From Parvibaculum sp049671045 (GTDB taxonomy: Bacteria; Pseudomonadota; Alphaproteobacteria; Parvibaculales; Parvibaculaceae), in NCBI RefSeq assembly GCF_049671045.1, contig NZ_JBATUH010000018.1, positions 62,001 through 126,000 on the forward strand: a DNA stretch of 64,000 bases, written 5' to 3'. Positions 35,670 through 44,381 of the stretch are shown piece by piece (positions within the stretch are counted from its first letter, which is position 1; every line of letters begins with the position of its first letter). Below the pieces are notes generated by a model. That model searched no databases. It saw nothing but the letters and a program-made list of their open reading frames with translations, and was not told where the DNA came from. A program made the position numbers and the translations under genes.

Positions 35670-35751
35670 TCCTCCCCCAGATTTCAAGCCCGCCACCCTG
35701 AAGGATGCACGGAACGTCCCGACAAAGGGATCGCGCTATTCCGTCTCTCGT

Positions 35752-37746
35752 TCAATCAGAAATATGGATGGATGCCGAGAGTTTTGCATCCGCTCCGGAC
35801 CGGCCGCTGCCGACGAGAACGCCAGTGGGCATCAGACGATCATAGGATGGCGAATACCAGCCGAGAGGCGGACTCTCCTCCCCTCGCACCAGCGCCCAGT
35901 CGAGATCCGGCGGAAGGTCGATGACCGCCCGACCGGCGCCGGCCTGCGTGTTCCAGCGCAGTTCGGCGCGCGCTCCATTCAGTACACAGACGATATCGGG
36001 ATGCATATGGAACATCATGCGGCAGGCGACCGGATGGCGCGCTTCGATTTCATCCTCGATGACGAAGGACGATGCACTTCTGTCGAATGTGATACGGCGG
36101 CGGTGAAGCGCGCGCGCCGGTATCCGCAAATACCCCTCATGTTCTCCCAATGCCATCGCCTTGCGCGATGGCTCGTCGAGCCCGGACGCATCGAGAAGCC
36201 TCGCCCCGGCGTGATCCGTCCAAAGGAAGGCGCCGCCGGAAACCGACTGGTCGCATCCAGCAAGCTCGAGCGTGTTATGCGCCGCCGTCGAACGGAAATA
36301 GCCGCGCCACTCTGATGCGGCATGATAATTATACGTCCCCGGATCGACAAGCACGGGCTGGCTTCCCACGCGCAGCTCGAATGAAAGCGCATCGGCATGA
36401 CCATGCGCGGCGATCGAGAGATAGCCGAGCGGCCCCGCATCGAACGCGCAGTAGATTTCCTGCCCGGCCGGCGTCGCGCCGCGCAAGATCACAAGTCCCG
36501 CATCGCGCGCGAGCGCCATTCGCGGCCTCTGCCGGTCGCCCTCCATCGCGCGGCCCGAGGCGCGGATCAGCGATTGCTGGATCGTCGAGCGCAAGGGCGC
36601 AGGCCCGCCGCGCGGCCACCAGCAAGCCTCGCCACTGAGCGCGGCCCCCGTCGCCAGCAGATCGGCCCAGCGGTCGTAATCCGGCGCATCGAGCAGCAAT
36701 GCGTGTGCGTCGTCGCCATCGCCCTGGCGCGGCGGCTGACCCGCGCAATCGGCAAGCGCGGCCAATGCCTCGCACATGCGGCGGATCGCGGACCACACAT
36801 TCTCCGCCAGGGGCCTGCCGGCAAGATCGCCCTCGAGCGCCGCCGCAAGCGCCGCCTCCAGCACAAACCCATGATATTCGGAGGCAAGTTCGCGGTTCAG
36901 CCCGCTCGCAAATGTCTGCCTTGGCACCTCGCGCTCGAGTATGTGTGTGGCCTTCTCTCGCCAGCTTTTCGTTTCCTCGAACCAGGGCATCGCGCAGGCC
37001 GCGACGAAAAGCCCCGCCGCTTCAAGGATGAGATGGTTGTTGGCCGAGGAACCATGGCTGAAGCGGCGCGACAGCAGCCATTGATGTTCATGAAGACGCT
37101 GCAGGAAGAGCGGATTCCCCTCGAATGCCGCCGCCGCGCCGCTCCAGCCCGACAGGAGCCGCCGCGCCCACACGAACGAGATGAGCCGCACCCCGATCTC
37201 GATGCCGCTCTGCCAGTGCACGCCATGAAGAAAGGGATTCGCGCGGCACCAGGATGCGATCTGATCTGCGGCGAAGACCGCATATTTCTCATCGCCCGTG
37301 AGCCAGTAAGCCGCCGCGCAGACCGTTGTGTGATGATGGCGCGAAAGCTCCCACACATATTTGATGTCGAATGTGCCAGCGCCGCGCCGCGCGAAGGAAT
37401 AGCTGTCGGCGTGGGCGCGCGCCCCATGTCTGGCGTCGAGATGCCAGTCGACCGAAGTGCCGAGATCTTTTCGTTCGATGGAGAATTGCGGCCATTGGCC
37501 CGCCAGAAGCCGATCGGCGCTTGCGATCACGCGAGCGCGGACAGGTGCGTCCACCGCCTCTGCCAGCCCGTAAGGCAGGCCGGATCGAAACGATGGCGGG
37601 TCGGCAAGGATGCGCGCTTCGGGCGCCGCCTGGCGCCTGAAGAACCGGCGCCGCCATCGGTATTCGAGTCCCGCGTCGCGAAAGCGCAGGACGATCTCCT
37701 GCGCGGACATGGCGCGCGCCCGCTTAAGATACCAGCGGAAATCCAT
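35752..37746 (-). CDS. Heparinase II/III-family protein
   Basis: This 664-residue protein has an N-terminal alpha-helical toroid-like half (about 1-370), with SSANNHLILEAAGLFVAA and REVPRQTFASGLNRELASEYHG, and a C-terminal beta half (about 390-640), with YCAFDAGPLGYLSIAAHGHADALSFEL shortened here to its key residues His-Gly-His-Ala-Asp-Ala, VLVDPGTYNYH and STAAHNTLELAG. These are typical heparinase II/III family segments with candidate catalytic His and Tyr. Such genes are frequent in polysaccharide loci and may cut, trim or epimerise uronate-containing chains. No signal peptide is seen, which is odd for a polysaccharide lyase. ATG 37746 has GAGG upstream. Confidence 0.85.
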   Translation of the reverse strand: MDFRWYLKRARAMSAQEIVLRFRDAGLEYRWRRRFFRRQAAPEARILADPPSFRSGLPYGLAEAVDAPVRARVIASADRLLAGQWPQFSIERKDLGTSVDWHLDARHGARAHADSYSFARRGAGTFDIKYVWELSRHHHTTVCAAAYWLTGDEKYAVFAADQIASWCRANPFLHGVHWQSGIEIGVRLISFVWARRLLSGWSGAAAAFEGNPLFLQRLHEHQWLLSRRFSHGSSANNHLILEAAGLFVAACAMPWFEETKSWREKATHILEREVPRQTFASGLNRELASEYHGFVLEAALAAALEGDLAGRPLAENVWSAIRRMCEALAALADCAGQPPRQGDGDDAHALLLDAPDYDRWADLLATGAALSGEACWWPRGGPAPLRSTIQQSLIRASGRAMEGDRQRPRMALARDAGLVILRGATPAGQEIYCAFDAGPLGYLSIAAHGHADALSFELRVGSQPVLVDPGTYNYHAASEWRGYFRSTAAHNTLELAGCDQSVSGGAFLWTDHAGARLLDASGLDEPSRKAMALGEHEGYLRIPARALHRRRITFDRSASSFVIEDEIEARHPVACRMMFHMHPDIVCVLNGARAELRWNTQAGAGRAVIDLPPDLDWALVRGEESPPLGWYSPSYDRLMPTGVLVGSGRSGADAKLSASIHISD

Positions 37747-37776
37747 GGCGCCTCTGGACGGAGTTCGAAAGCAGCT

Positions 37777-39960
37777 TCATGACACGTCGTGCCGCTCGCC
37801 GCATATTATATCCGCGACGGAGAACGGACGGCCGAGAGCGATGCTTCGCTCGGCGGCGAGAGTAACCGCCGTCGTTTCGACGAGTGACGTGAACGGCACC
37901 GGCATGTCGGTTCCGTCGCGCAAGGCGGCCACGAAAGCGAGCATCTGATCCTTCTGCCCCTTGTCCGCCGCCATCGCACGGAAGACCTTGCGCTTGCCGC
38001 GCCGCCAGACTTCGCCGGTCTGGAAGTTGTCGAGCTTCGCCGTCATGCCATGACCCGCGACCTCGATCAGCTCCTTCGGATAGCGCGGATCGCCGCCGGT
38101 CATATAGGAAATGACCGCCGACGCGCCGTTATCGTAGGTGATCGTCGCGGCGACATTGTCCGCATCGACACCCACGCTGACCGCCGAGGCGGAGACGGGT
38201 CGCGCGCCGAACCACCAGGATGCCGTATCGACGAAATGACATCCCTCGCCGACGAAACGCCCGCCCTGCCGCGCACGATCGGCGTGCCAGCTCGCCGGAT
38301 CGAGCGCACCCGCATTGATCCGGTAGTGCAGGAACTGCGCGTCGTCGAAGCCGCCAAAGGCCGCCCTCATCTTGCGCAACAAGGGCGAGAAGCGCCGGTT
38401 GAATCCGACCATGAGGCGCGTGTTGCTGCTTTCCTCCGCCGCCTGCACGACCTTCTGCAACCCCTCTGCCGTGATCGCCAGAGGCTTTTCCACGAAGACC
38501 GCTTTCCCTGCGCGAAGCGCCCTTGCGACGAGATCCGCATGAGAGCCGTGCGGCGTCAGCACCATCACGGCATCGATGTCCGCATCGTCGAACACGCGCG
38601 CCGGATCGGTCGACATGCTGGCAAAGCCGAATTTCGCCGCCGCATTGGCGCCCGAAAGCGGCGTCGTCGTCACGACCTCGGCAAGCTCGACATCGGCGCG
38701 ACCCTTCAGATGCGGCAGGAGCATGCTGCTCGCATAATTGCCGCAGCCGATCACGCCGAGGCGAAGCCGCGGCTTTCCCGCTCTTGCCGGCGCCTTCCTA
38801 AGCTCCAGCATGCGGGTCTTCGGCGCTGCGTCCGGATAGCGAAAGAGAACGCCTATGCCCCTCGATCGCCCGGCATTCATGTCCTCATAGACAGCGACAG
38901 CCTCATCGAAAGGATGAATGCTCGAAATCAGAGGCGAAAGATCAAGCCGCCCTTGCGCGATCAGATCGAGAAACGATGCCATGTTCCGCTTTTCGGTCCA
39001 GCGCACATAGCCGATCGGATAATCGATGCCCTGCTCCTCATAGATCGGATCGTAACGGCCGGGGCCATAGGAACGCGAGAAGCGGAATTCGAGTTCCTTC
39101 TGCGAATATTCCGCCCACGGCAGATCGGCGCGGCACTTGCCTACATCCACGATGCGGCCCCGGTCGCGCGAAAGTTCGCCCGCGAGTTCCACCGGCTCGT
39201 TGCTGTCGCCGCCCGCCGTGATGAATATGCAATCCGCGCCCGCGCCGGAAGTCGCGCGGCGCAGCGCCTCGACGAACCCCTCGAACTCTGCCCCGCCCTT
39301 CGTCGCGCAGGCGGCAGCGCCGCCTTCCATCGCCAGGCGGCAGCGTTCGGCATCAATATCGATACCGAAGGCATGAACGCCCGCCGCGCGCAGAATGCGG
39401 ACGAGTATCTGCCCGAGCAAACCGAGGCCGATCACCACCGCCGTTTCGCCGAGGCCGATCTCCGCCTGCCGGAAACCCTGCATGGCGATGGCGCCAACAG
39501 TGGCGAATGCCGCCTGCTCGTCAGACACATTGTCGGGAATGGCGACGCAAAGATTGACGGGAACCCAGTTGAACTCGGCATGGAGCGCGAACTGATTGCC
39601 GCCACAGGCGACACGCTGGCCTGCGCGGAAGCCATCGACCTCGGCCCCCACATCCGCGATGACGCCCGCGAGCGAATAGCCGAGCGGCGTATAGGAATCG
39701 AGCCTGTTGGCGATCTTCTGATAGGTGGCGAGCGGCCCCTGCTGCGAAAGCGTCTGCAGCACCTTGCGCACCTGATCCGGCCGCGCCTTCGCCTTGCCGA
39801 GAAGCGACAGCTTGCTCTCCGCGACCTTCATCAGCTCAGTGCCGGCGGAGATCGCCGAATATGAACTGCGCACAAGCACACCACCCGCCTTCGTGGCCGG
39901 AACCGGCACATCGAGCAGCGTCAGGCTCCCGTCGCGATATTTCTGAGCGATGATTTTCAT
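37777..39960 (-). CDS. Bi-domain oxidoreductase: zinc-type alcohol dehydrogenase fused to Gfo/Idh/MocA
   Basis: This 727-residue fusion has an N-terminal medium-chain dehydrogenase-like domain (1 to about 365) with the nucleotide motif VVIGLGLLGQILVRILRAAG, and a C-terminal Gfo/Idh/MocA domain (about 395-720) with LGVIGCGNYASSMLLPHLKG and VFVEKPLAIT. The fusion is known from surface-polysaccharide loci, often beside heparinase-like genes, and may oxidise or reduce a sugar intermediate; the substrate is unknown. It is the first gene of the minus-strand run, 30 bp before the heparinase-like gene, with GGAGAATGGCGGGGGC before ATG 39960. Confidence 0.88.
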   Translation of the reverse strand: MKIIAQKYRDGSLTLLDVPVPATKAGGVLVRSSYSAISAGTELMKVAESKLSLLGKAKARPDQVRKVLQTLSQQGPLATYQKIANRLDSYTPLGYSLAGVIADVGAEVDGFRAGQRVACGGNQFALHAEFNWVPVNLCVAIPDNVSDEQAAFATVGAIAMQGFRQAEIGLGETAVVIGLGLLGQILVRILRAAGVHAFGIDIDAERCRLAMEGGAAACATKGGAEFEGFVEALRRATSGAGADCIFITAGGDSNEPVELAGELSRDRGRIVDVGKCRADLPWAEYSQKELEFRFSRSYGPGRYDPIYEEQGIDYPIGYVRWTEKRNMASFLDLIAQGRLDLSPLISSIHPFDEAVAVYEDMNAGRSRGIGVLFRYPDAAPKTRMLELRKAPARAGKPRLRLGVIGCGNYASSMLLPHLKGRADVELAEVVTTTPLSGANAAAKFGFASMSTDPARVFDDADIDAVMVLTPHGSHADLVARALRAGKAVFVEKPLAITAEGLQKVVQAAEESSNTRLMVGFNRRFSPLLRKMRAAFGGFDDAQFLHYRINAGALDPASWHADRARQGGRFVGEGCHFVDTASWWFGARPVSASAVSVGVDADNVAATITYDNGASAVISYMTGGDPRYPKELIEVAGHGMTAKLDNFQTGEVWRRGKRKVFRAMAADKGQKDQMLAFVAALRDGTDMPVPFTSLVETTAVTLAAERSIALGRPFSVADIICGERHDVS

Positions 39961-40348
39961 GCCCCCGCCATTCTCCAGTTACGCCAAGCCTGGGCATCAA
40001 GCCAGCCTTTCTCCCGCCGCTCCCTTCAGGCCTGCGCGCAAACATCTATCGCCTCCTCACCGAATGAATGAGCGCGCTCATCAGCGCACCCCCTTTTCAT
40101 TGCATCCGGCGAAGTCCGTCGATAGGCGTTTCTAACCCACGAGGCAAGGAGCATGCACTAAACATTCGCTTCACATCCAGTATTTGTTTCGCGCTGTCGG
40201 GCGAGCCGCAAGCCGGATCATAGTGGCGCTTATCATGTGCGCTGAAAGCCATTCGTGATATAAGCAGCGACCTTCGATCCCCAGAAAGAGATCGCTCCGG
40301 GCCTATGGTTTCTTGCTCTCATTTCGGATAGCGGACACACCTCTCACG
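39961..40348. promoter_or_regulatory. Divergent intergenic region between the polysaccharide run and the CapK-like gene
   Basis: These 388 bases separate two divergent transcription units and must hold both promoters. The right half (40140-40340) is noticeably richer in A/T than surrounding genes. A TATAAG hexamer at about 40258 could be a -10 element for the plus strand, but its -35 partner is poor. No RNA gene or strong repeat was seen. Confidence 0.4.
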
Positions 40349-41794
40349 ATGCGTAGCGCCGAGGACTTCCTCTATCCCCTTTTGCAAACCTACGTGAACT
40401 CTCCTCAATGGGTCAAAACGCTGACTGGCGGCTTTTATGGTCTGCTGCCAATGAACATTCGATATGGATCAAAATTCGGCCGATATCTGGAAGAAGCGCG
40501 AATCACCGAGCCTCAGCGTATAGAGAGCCTGAAGAAAACGAAATTGATCGATACGCTGACGATCGCCCTCGGATCGGTCCCTGCCTATCAAGGCTTCCGT
40601 CATCTTCTAAAGCACGTACCGGACGACCCCTTCGGCGTGTTGAAGGAACTTCCGCTCGTCGACAAGGCTGACATCCGCCGGAACATCAATGACTTCATTT
40701 CCGCGGGGGCGCCCGCGAGCCGGAGAATAGAGGTTCACACGGGCGGCTCGCTCGCCACGCCGATGAAGTTCTATATCGAGAAGCATGTCGGCCGCCCCAG
40801 GGAAGCCGCCTATTTTGAGGCCTATGAGCAGCGCGTCCCTCATTCATCCCGGGAAGTGGCGCTTTATCTCCGTGGGCGGAACATCCCCGGGATCGCGAAG
40901 GAGAGCGCCTGGAGCGCCTACGATCCGACGCGGCGGTTTCTTCTGATGAGCTCGGATCACCTCAAGCCCGAATATATGCCTCGTTACATTGACGAGCTTC
41001 GCAGATACAAGCCGAGCCTCATCAAGAGCTTTCCTTCTTCTCTCTATCCCATAGCCCGCTGGCTTGAACAGCACCCGGAGCCGGAAATCACCGGACGCGT
41101 AAAGGCAATTTTCCTGAGCTCGGAGACCGTCTACGAGTTTCAGTTGAGACTGTTCCGTCGCGTATTCGATTGCCCCGTCCTGTCTCACTACGGGCTTTCG
41201 GAACGCGTGCTCCTTTCCAGCTCCATGCCGGACGACGACCGGCAGTTCTTCTGGCCGCTATATGGACATCTGGAGCTGGTGGACGATCAGGGGCAGCACA
41301 TCAGTGAACCGGGAAGGATCGGGGAGATTGTCGGAACGGGCTTCGACAATGCGGTCATGCCTCTCATCCGCTATCGCACGGGCGACTCCGGCGCCTATAG
41401 CGCCCGACCAGCTCACCCCGCACTGCCGGGTTTTCCGGTTCTCGACCGGATCGAAGGCCGTCTCCAGGAATTCGTCGTGACGCGAGATCACCGTCTCGTC
41501 TCGGTATGCACGCTGGGGGCCGCTCACTTCGAAGGTCTCGATGATGTGGAAGAAATGCAATATGCGCAAAGTGAGCCCGGCAAGGTGACGATCCGCGTGA
41601 CCGCTCAGGTCCCGCTGACGTCCGAATTCAAAAGTCGTTTCGCCGGCGCTGTAAGGGCGAAGATGCTCGACGCATGCGACGTCGAGGTCGTTCAGGTGGA
41701 TGAGATGAGCCGCTCCGCTATCGGCAAGAGGAGCATGATCGAACAGAAGCTCGATCTCTCCGGATATTCCCTCCACTCGTCCATCAACCAGTGA
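40349..41794 (+). CDS. Phenylacetate-CoA ligase/CapK-like adenylate-forming protein
   Basis: This protein has about 481 residues of the PaaK/CapK type. Visible motifs are IEVHTGGSLATPMKFYIEK (phosphate-binding loop), IFLSSETVYEFQLRLFRRVF, LSHYGLSERVLLSS, and YRTGDSGAYSA before the C-terminal lid. In polysaccharide loci such enzymes are thought to activate an acyl group for glycan modification; the acid and acceptor are unknown. Base composition is less GC-rich than in neighbours, suggesting separate acquisition. ATG 40349 lacks a good ribosome site; TTG 40313 is an alternative. The gene lies at the edge of the locus, before a transposase remnant. Confidence 0.82.
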   Translation: MRSAEDFLYPLLQTYVNSPQWVKTLTGGFYGLLPMNIRYGSKFGRYLEEARITEPQRIESLKKTKLIDTLTIALGSVPAYQGFRHLLKHVPDDPFGVLKELPLVDKADIRRNINDFISAGAPASRRIEVHTGGSLATPMKFYIEKHVGRPREAAYFEAYEQRVPHSSREVALYLRGRNIPGIAKESAWSAYDPTRRFLLMSSDHLKPEYMPRYIDELRRYKPSLIKSFPSSLYPIARWLEQHPEPEITGRVKAIFLSSETVYEFQLRLFRRVFDCPVLSHYGLSERVLLSSSMPDDDRQFFWPLYGHLELVDDQGQHISEPGRIGEIVGTGFDNAVMPLIRYRTGDSGAYSARPAHPALPGFPVLDRIEGRLQEFVVTRDHRLVSVCTLGAAHFEGLDDVEEMQYAQSEPGKVTIRVTAQVPLTSEFKSRFAGAVRAKMLDACDVEVVQVDEMSRSAIGKRSMIEQKLDLSGYSLHSSINQ

Positions 41795-41897
41795 CACCGC
41801 GCTTCTGAAACCCCGCGCGCGGCTGCTGCCTCGCACAAGCAAGGCACGATCGGGTACCTGCAAATCCTGCATCCGTGACAGCTCCGGGCGCGTTGAT

Positions 41898-42350
41898 CTA
41901 GGTATCGGCACCCCGGTCGCCCTGTGCAGCGCGGCCCGCCCCCCGGCACAGGCGGCGAAGCATGTCGTCGAAGTCGCGGGCGCGGTCGAGATCCGCCCCC
42001 TTCAGCCGCTGGGCGAGAGCCCAGGCCGTCTTGTAGGAAATGCCGAGCCACTTCTCGATCTCCCTGATCGAGGCCGGCGGCTTCTTCACATAAAGCAGGT
42101 GGATGGCCAGGAACCATTTGTCGAGCGGCACATGCGAGCCGTGGAAGACGGTTCCGACCGTCGCCGTGAACTGTCGGCGGCACCGGCCGCATTTGTAGAG
42201 GCCCGGCCGATGGCTCGCGCCCTTCAGCGCATAGAGCCGCTTCCCCTCGCCGCAATGCGGGCAGACGGCCCCTCGCATCCAGACAATGGCTTCAAGCTTC
42301 TCACGCGCGACGCTCTCATTCCAGCACCACGACGGCACGCTCCCGTCCAA
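41898..42350 (-). pseudogene. Truncated IS1595-type transposase (zinc ribbon and HTH only)
   Basis: About 150 residues are open. A zinc ribbon with CPHCGEG and YKCGRCRRQF is followed by TATVGTVFHGSHVPLDKWFLAIHLLY and a helix-turn-helix-like SIREIEKWLGISYKTAWALAQRL, all as in the N-terminal third of IS1595/ISXO2 transposases. The DDE nuclease domain that normally follows is missing; the frame ends after RRLCRGAGRAAQGDRGADT. The only far-upstream start is TTG 42350, next to an abrupt change to A/T-rich DNA. It is most likely a broken element, though an exapted DNA-binding protein is possible. Confidence 0.72.
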
Positions 42351-42595
42351 GCGGCCTCTCCACTACGCAACAGATGACTTGTCTCTTGGGGTTTTAAAGT
42401 ACATAGCCTTTTTTCTTAGGTATACAGACAAAAACGTCAGTTTTACTGTATCGCCCAAGCTTATTTTTCATAATTTAAGAAAAAAGACATCGCTTTTATT
42501 TCGGCGTAAACCCTTTGTTAGAAAACCCCGGTTTTATGATGGACGGCAGGATCAGCAGTGGCCTGATCATTTCAGCCGGGGACGGGATTAGTGTG
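42351..42595. other. A/T-rich patch and promoter region before the chemoreceptor gene
   Basis: Positions about 42385-42530 are strikingly A/T-rich, with runs of T and A, against the GC-rich background on both sides. There is no convincing ORF or RNA. It probably marks foreign DNA left with the transposase fragment and may provide the chemoreceptor promoter. Confidence 0.5.
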
Positions 42596-44305
42596 ATGGC
42601 TTTGGATTTGTCGAACTTTCGTATCGTGACGAAACTGCTGCTGCTCATCGGTGTGATGACGGCCGTGGTCGCCACTGTTGCAGTCACCGGCTATACCGGG
42701 CTCGACCGCGTGTCGGATGGAATTTCGGATGTGAGGCTCGGGGGAACGGAAATGCTCCTCGGCGCCCGGGCGCGACAAAACGTCATCGCCATGAGCCGTT
42801 CCGTCTATCATGTGGCGGCCAACCCGTCGGCCGCGAACGTCGAAGACGCGCGGAGCAAGATTTCCGAAGCGCGCACGCAGTTCGCCGAACGCACCCGCCA
42901 GCTCGAGGATACGGCCGACGAGACGCAGAAGAGCCTGCTCAGCCGAATCCGGTCAGCTTATGACCACTATTCGGCCGGAATCGACGCGACGCTCACGCTG
43001 GCGGACAGGCTCAGCGGCAACATCGACAATGACGAGTACCGCAACCAGATTCTCGGGGCCGTTCGGGAAGACCGCCAGCGCGTTGACGCGCTCGAGGAGG
43101 TTCTTCTCGCTTTCGGCACCCATACCGACGACGCGGCGACGAAGACGGAGGCGGAAGCCTCCAGCACGGCGCATGCAGCGCAGCGGCTGATGCTGATCGT
43201 CGCCTCGATGGGCATCGTCGGTGGCGCGCTCATCGGCTATCTGATCGCGCGCTTCACCATTGCAGCTCCCATCGCCCAATCGGTCACGGCGCTCCAGCAG
43301 CTTGCCGATGGACGGATCGAGACGGTCATTCCGGGCGTCGGCCGCGGCGACGAGATCGGCGACATCGCCACGACAATGGAGACTTTCAAGTCGAACCTCA
43401 TCCGCAATCGCGAGATGGAAGCCGAAGCCCAGGAGAAGGCGCGCCTCGAGGCGGAAAAGCTCGAAAGGCTCGTCAGGCTGACCGCCGATTTCGATTCGCG
43501 CGCCAGCGGCGTCGTCAACGCGGTGTCGAGCGCGGCGACCGAGCTTCAGGCGACCGCCGTTCAGCTTGCGTCCGCCGTCGAGGAAACGTCGAACCAGAGC
43601 GCGGCCGTCGCCGCCAGCGCCACGCAGGCCAATGGCAACGTCCAGACCGTCGCCGCCGCGGCCGAGGAACTCTCCAGCGCCATCCGCGAAGTGACGCAGC
43701 AGGTGAGCGATGCGAGCGCCAAGTGCAACACGACGTCCACCGGCGCGTCCGATGCCGAGCACGAGCTCGACGATCTGATGCGCGCCATCAACCAGGTCGG
43801 CGAGATCATCGACGCGATCAACGCCGTCGCGGACCAGACCAACCTGCTCGCGCTCAATGCAACCATCGAGGCGGCACGAGCGGGCGAGGCCGGCAAGGGC
43901 TTTGCCGTGGTCGCGGCCGAGGTCAAGCAGCTCGCTACCCAGACGAAGCAGATGACGCAGTCGATCATCGACACCGTTTCGGCCGTCAAGGCGTCCTCCG
44001 ATCGCGCCTTCAAGGCGACCCATGCGGTCATCTCCCAGATCGGCGAGATCGACGCGGCGACCGCGAGCATGGCGGCAGCCCTCGAGCAGCAGAGCGCGGC
44101 GACCGGCGAAATCAGCCGCAGCGCGCAGGAAGCCGCCGTCGGCACGGATGCGGTGACGGACAATATCGGCTCGGTGCAGACAGCCGCAACGCAGACGGGC
44201 CAGGCTGCCGAAAATGTCCGCACGGCCTCCGACGATCTCGCGCGCCAGTCCGAGACGCTGAAGTCCGAAGTCGCGCGCTTCCTTCAGGACGTCCGCGCCG
44301 CCTGA
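42596..44305 (+). CDS. Methyl-accepting chemotaxis protein
   Basis: This receptor has about 569 residues. TM1 is at about 12-34, and a periplasmic four-helix-type domain of about 160 residues follows. TM2 is at about 195-218 (LMLIVASMGIVGGALIGYLI), then a HAMP domain and a long cytoplasmic signalling helix pair. The hairpin tip for CheA/CheW reads NAVADQTNLLALNATIEAAR, followed by AGEAGKGFAVVAAEVKQLA. No C-terminal CheR-tether pentapeptide is present, and no che genes are adjacent. The ligand is unknown. ATG 42596 is chosen over several upstream options because the TM1 helix then sits at the usual distance. Confidence 0.92.
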   Translation: MALDLSNFRIVTKLLLLIGVMTAVVATVAVTGYTGLDRVSDGISDVRLGGTEMLLGARARQNVIAMSRSVYHVAANPSAANVEDARSKISEARTQFAERTRQLEDTADETQKSLLSRIRSAYDHYSAGIDATLTLADRLSGNIDNDEYRNQILGAVREDRQRVDALEEVLLAFGTHTDDAATKTEAEASSTAHAAQRLMLIVASMGIVGGALIGYLIARFTIAAPIAQSVTALQQLADGRIETVIPGVGRGDEIGDIATTMETFKSNLIRNREMEAEAQEKARLEAEKLERLVRLTADFDSRASGVVNAVSSAATELQATAVQLASAVEETSNQSAAVAASATQANGNVQTVAAAAEELSSAIREVTQQVSDASAKCNTTSTGASDAEHELDDLMRAINQVGEIIDAINAVADQTNLLALNATIEAARAGEAGKGFAVVAAEVKQLATQTKQMTQSIIDTVSAVKASSDRAFKATHAVISQIGEIDAATASMAAALEQQSAATGEISRSAQEAAVGTDAVTDNIGSVQTAATQTGQAAENVRTASDDLARQSETLKSEVARFLQDVRAA

Positions 44306-44309
44306 GACG

Positions 44310-44379
44310 TTTCCGCGCCACCCCGCGGAAACTCTGCGTCCCGGCTGCAAGCGGAAGCGCGGCAGCCGGGACGCCCCAT
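44310..44379. terminator. Tandem hairpins between convergent chemoreceptor and FUSC genes
   Basis: Two stems are visible. TTTCCGCG/CGCGGAAA spans 44310-44331. A 13-bp perfect stem GCGTCCCGGCTGC/GCAGCCGGGACGC spans 44336-44374 and is followed by CCCATTTT on the plus strand. It is a likely terminator for the chemoreceptor transcript and may act in both directions. Confidence 0.7.
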
Positions 44380-44381
44380 TT

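Noticed and set aside
41795..42600. Intact insertion sequence at the right end of the polysaccharide locus
   Set aside because: Only the transposase N-terminal third is open and I found no matching terminal inverted repeats or target duplication.
44310..44379. Tandem hairpins considered as a riboswitch or small RNA
   Set aside because: They lie between two convergent stops and one is followed by a T-rich end, so termination is the simpler reading.
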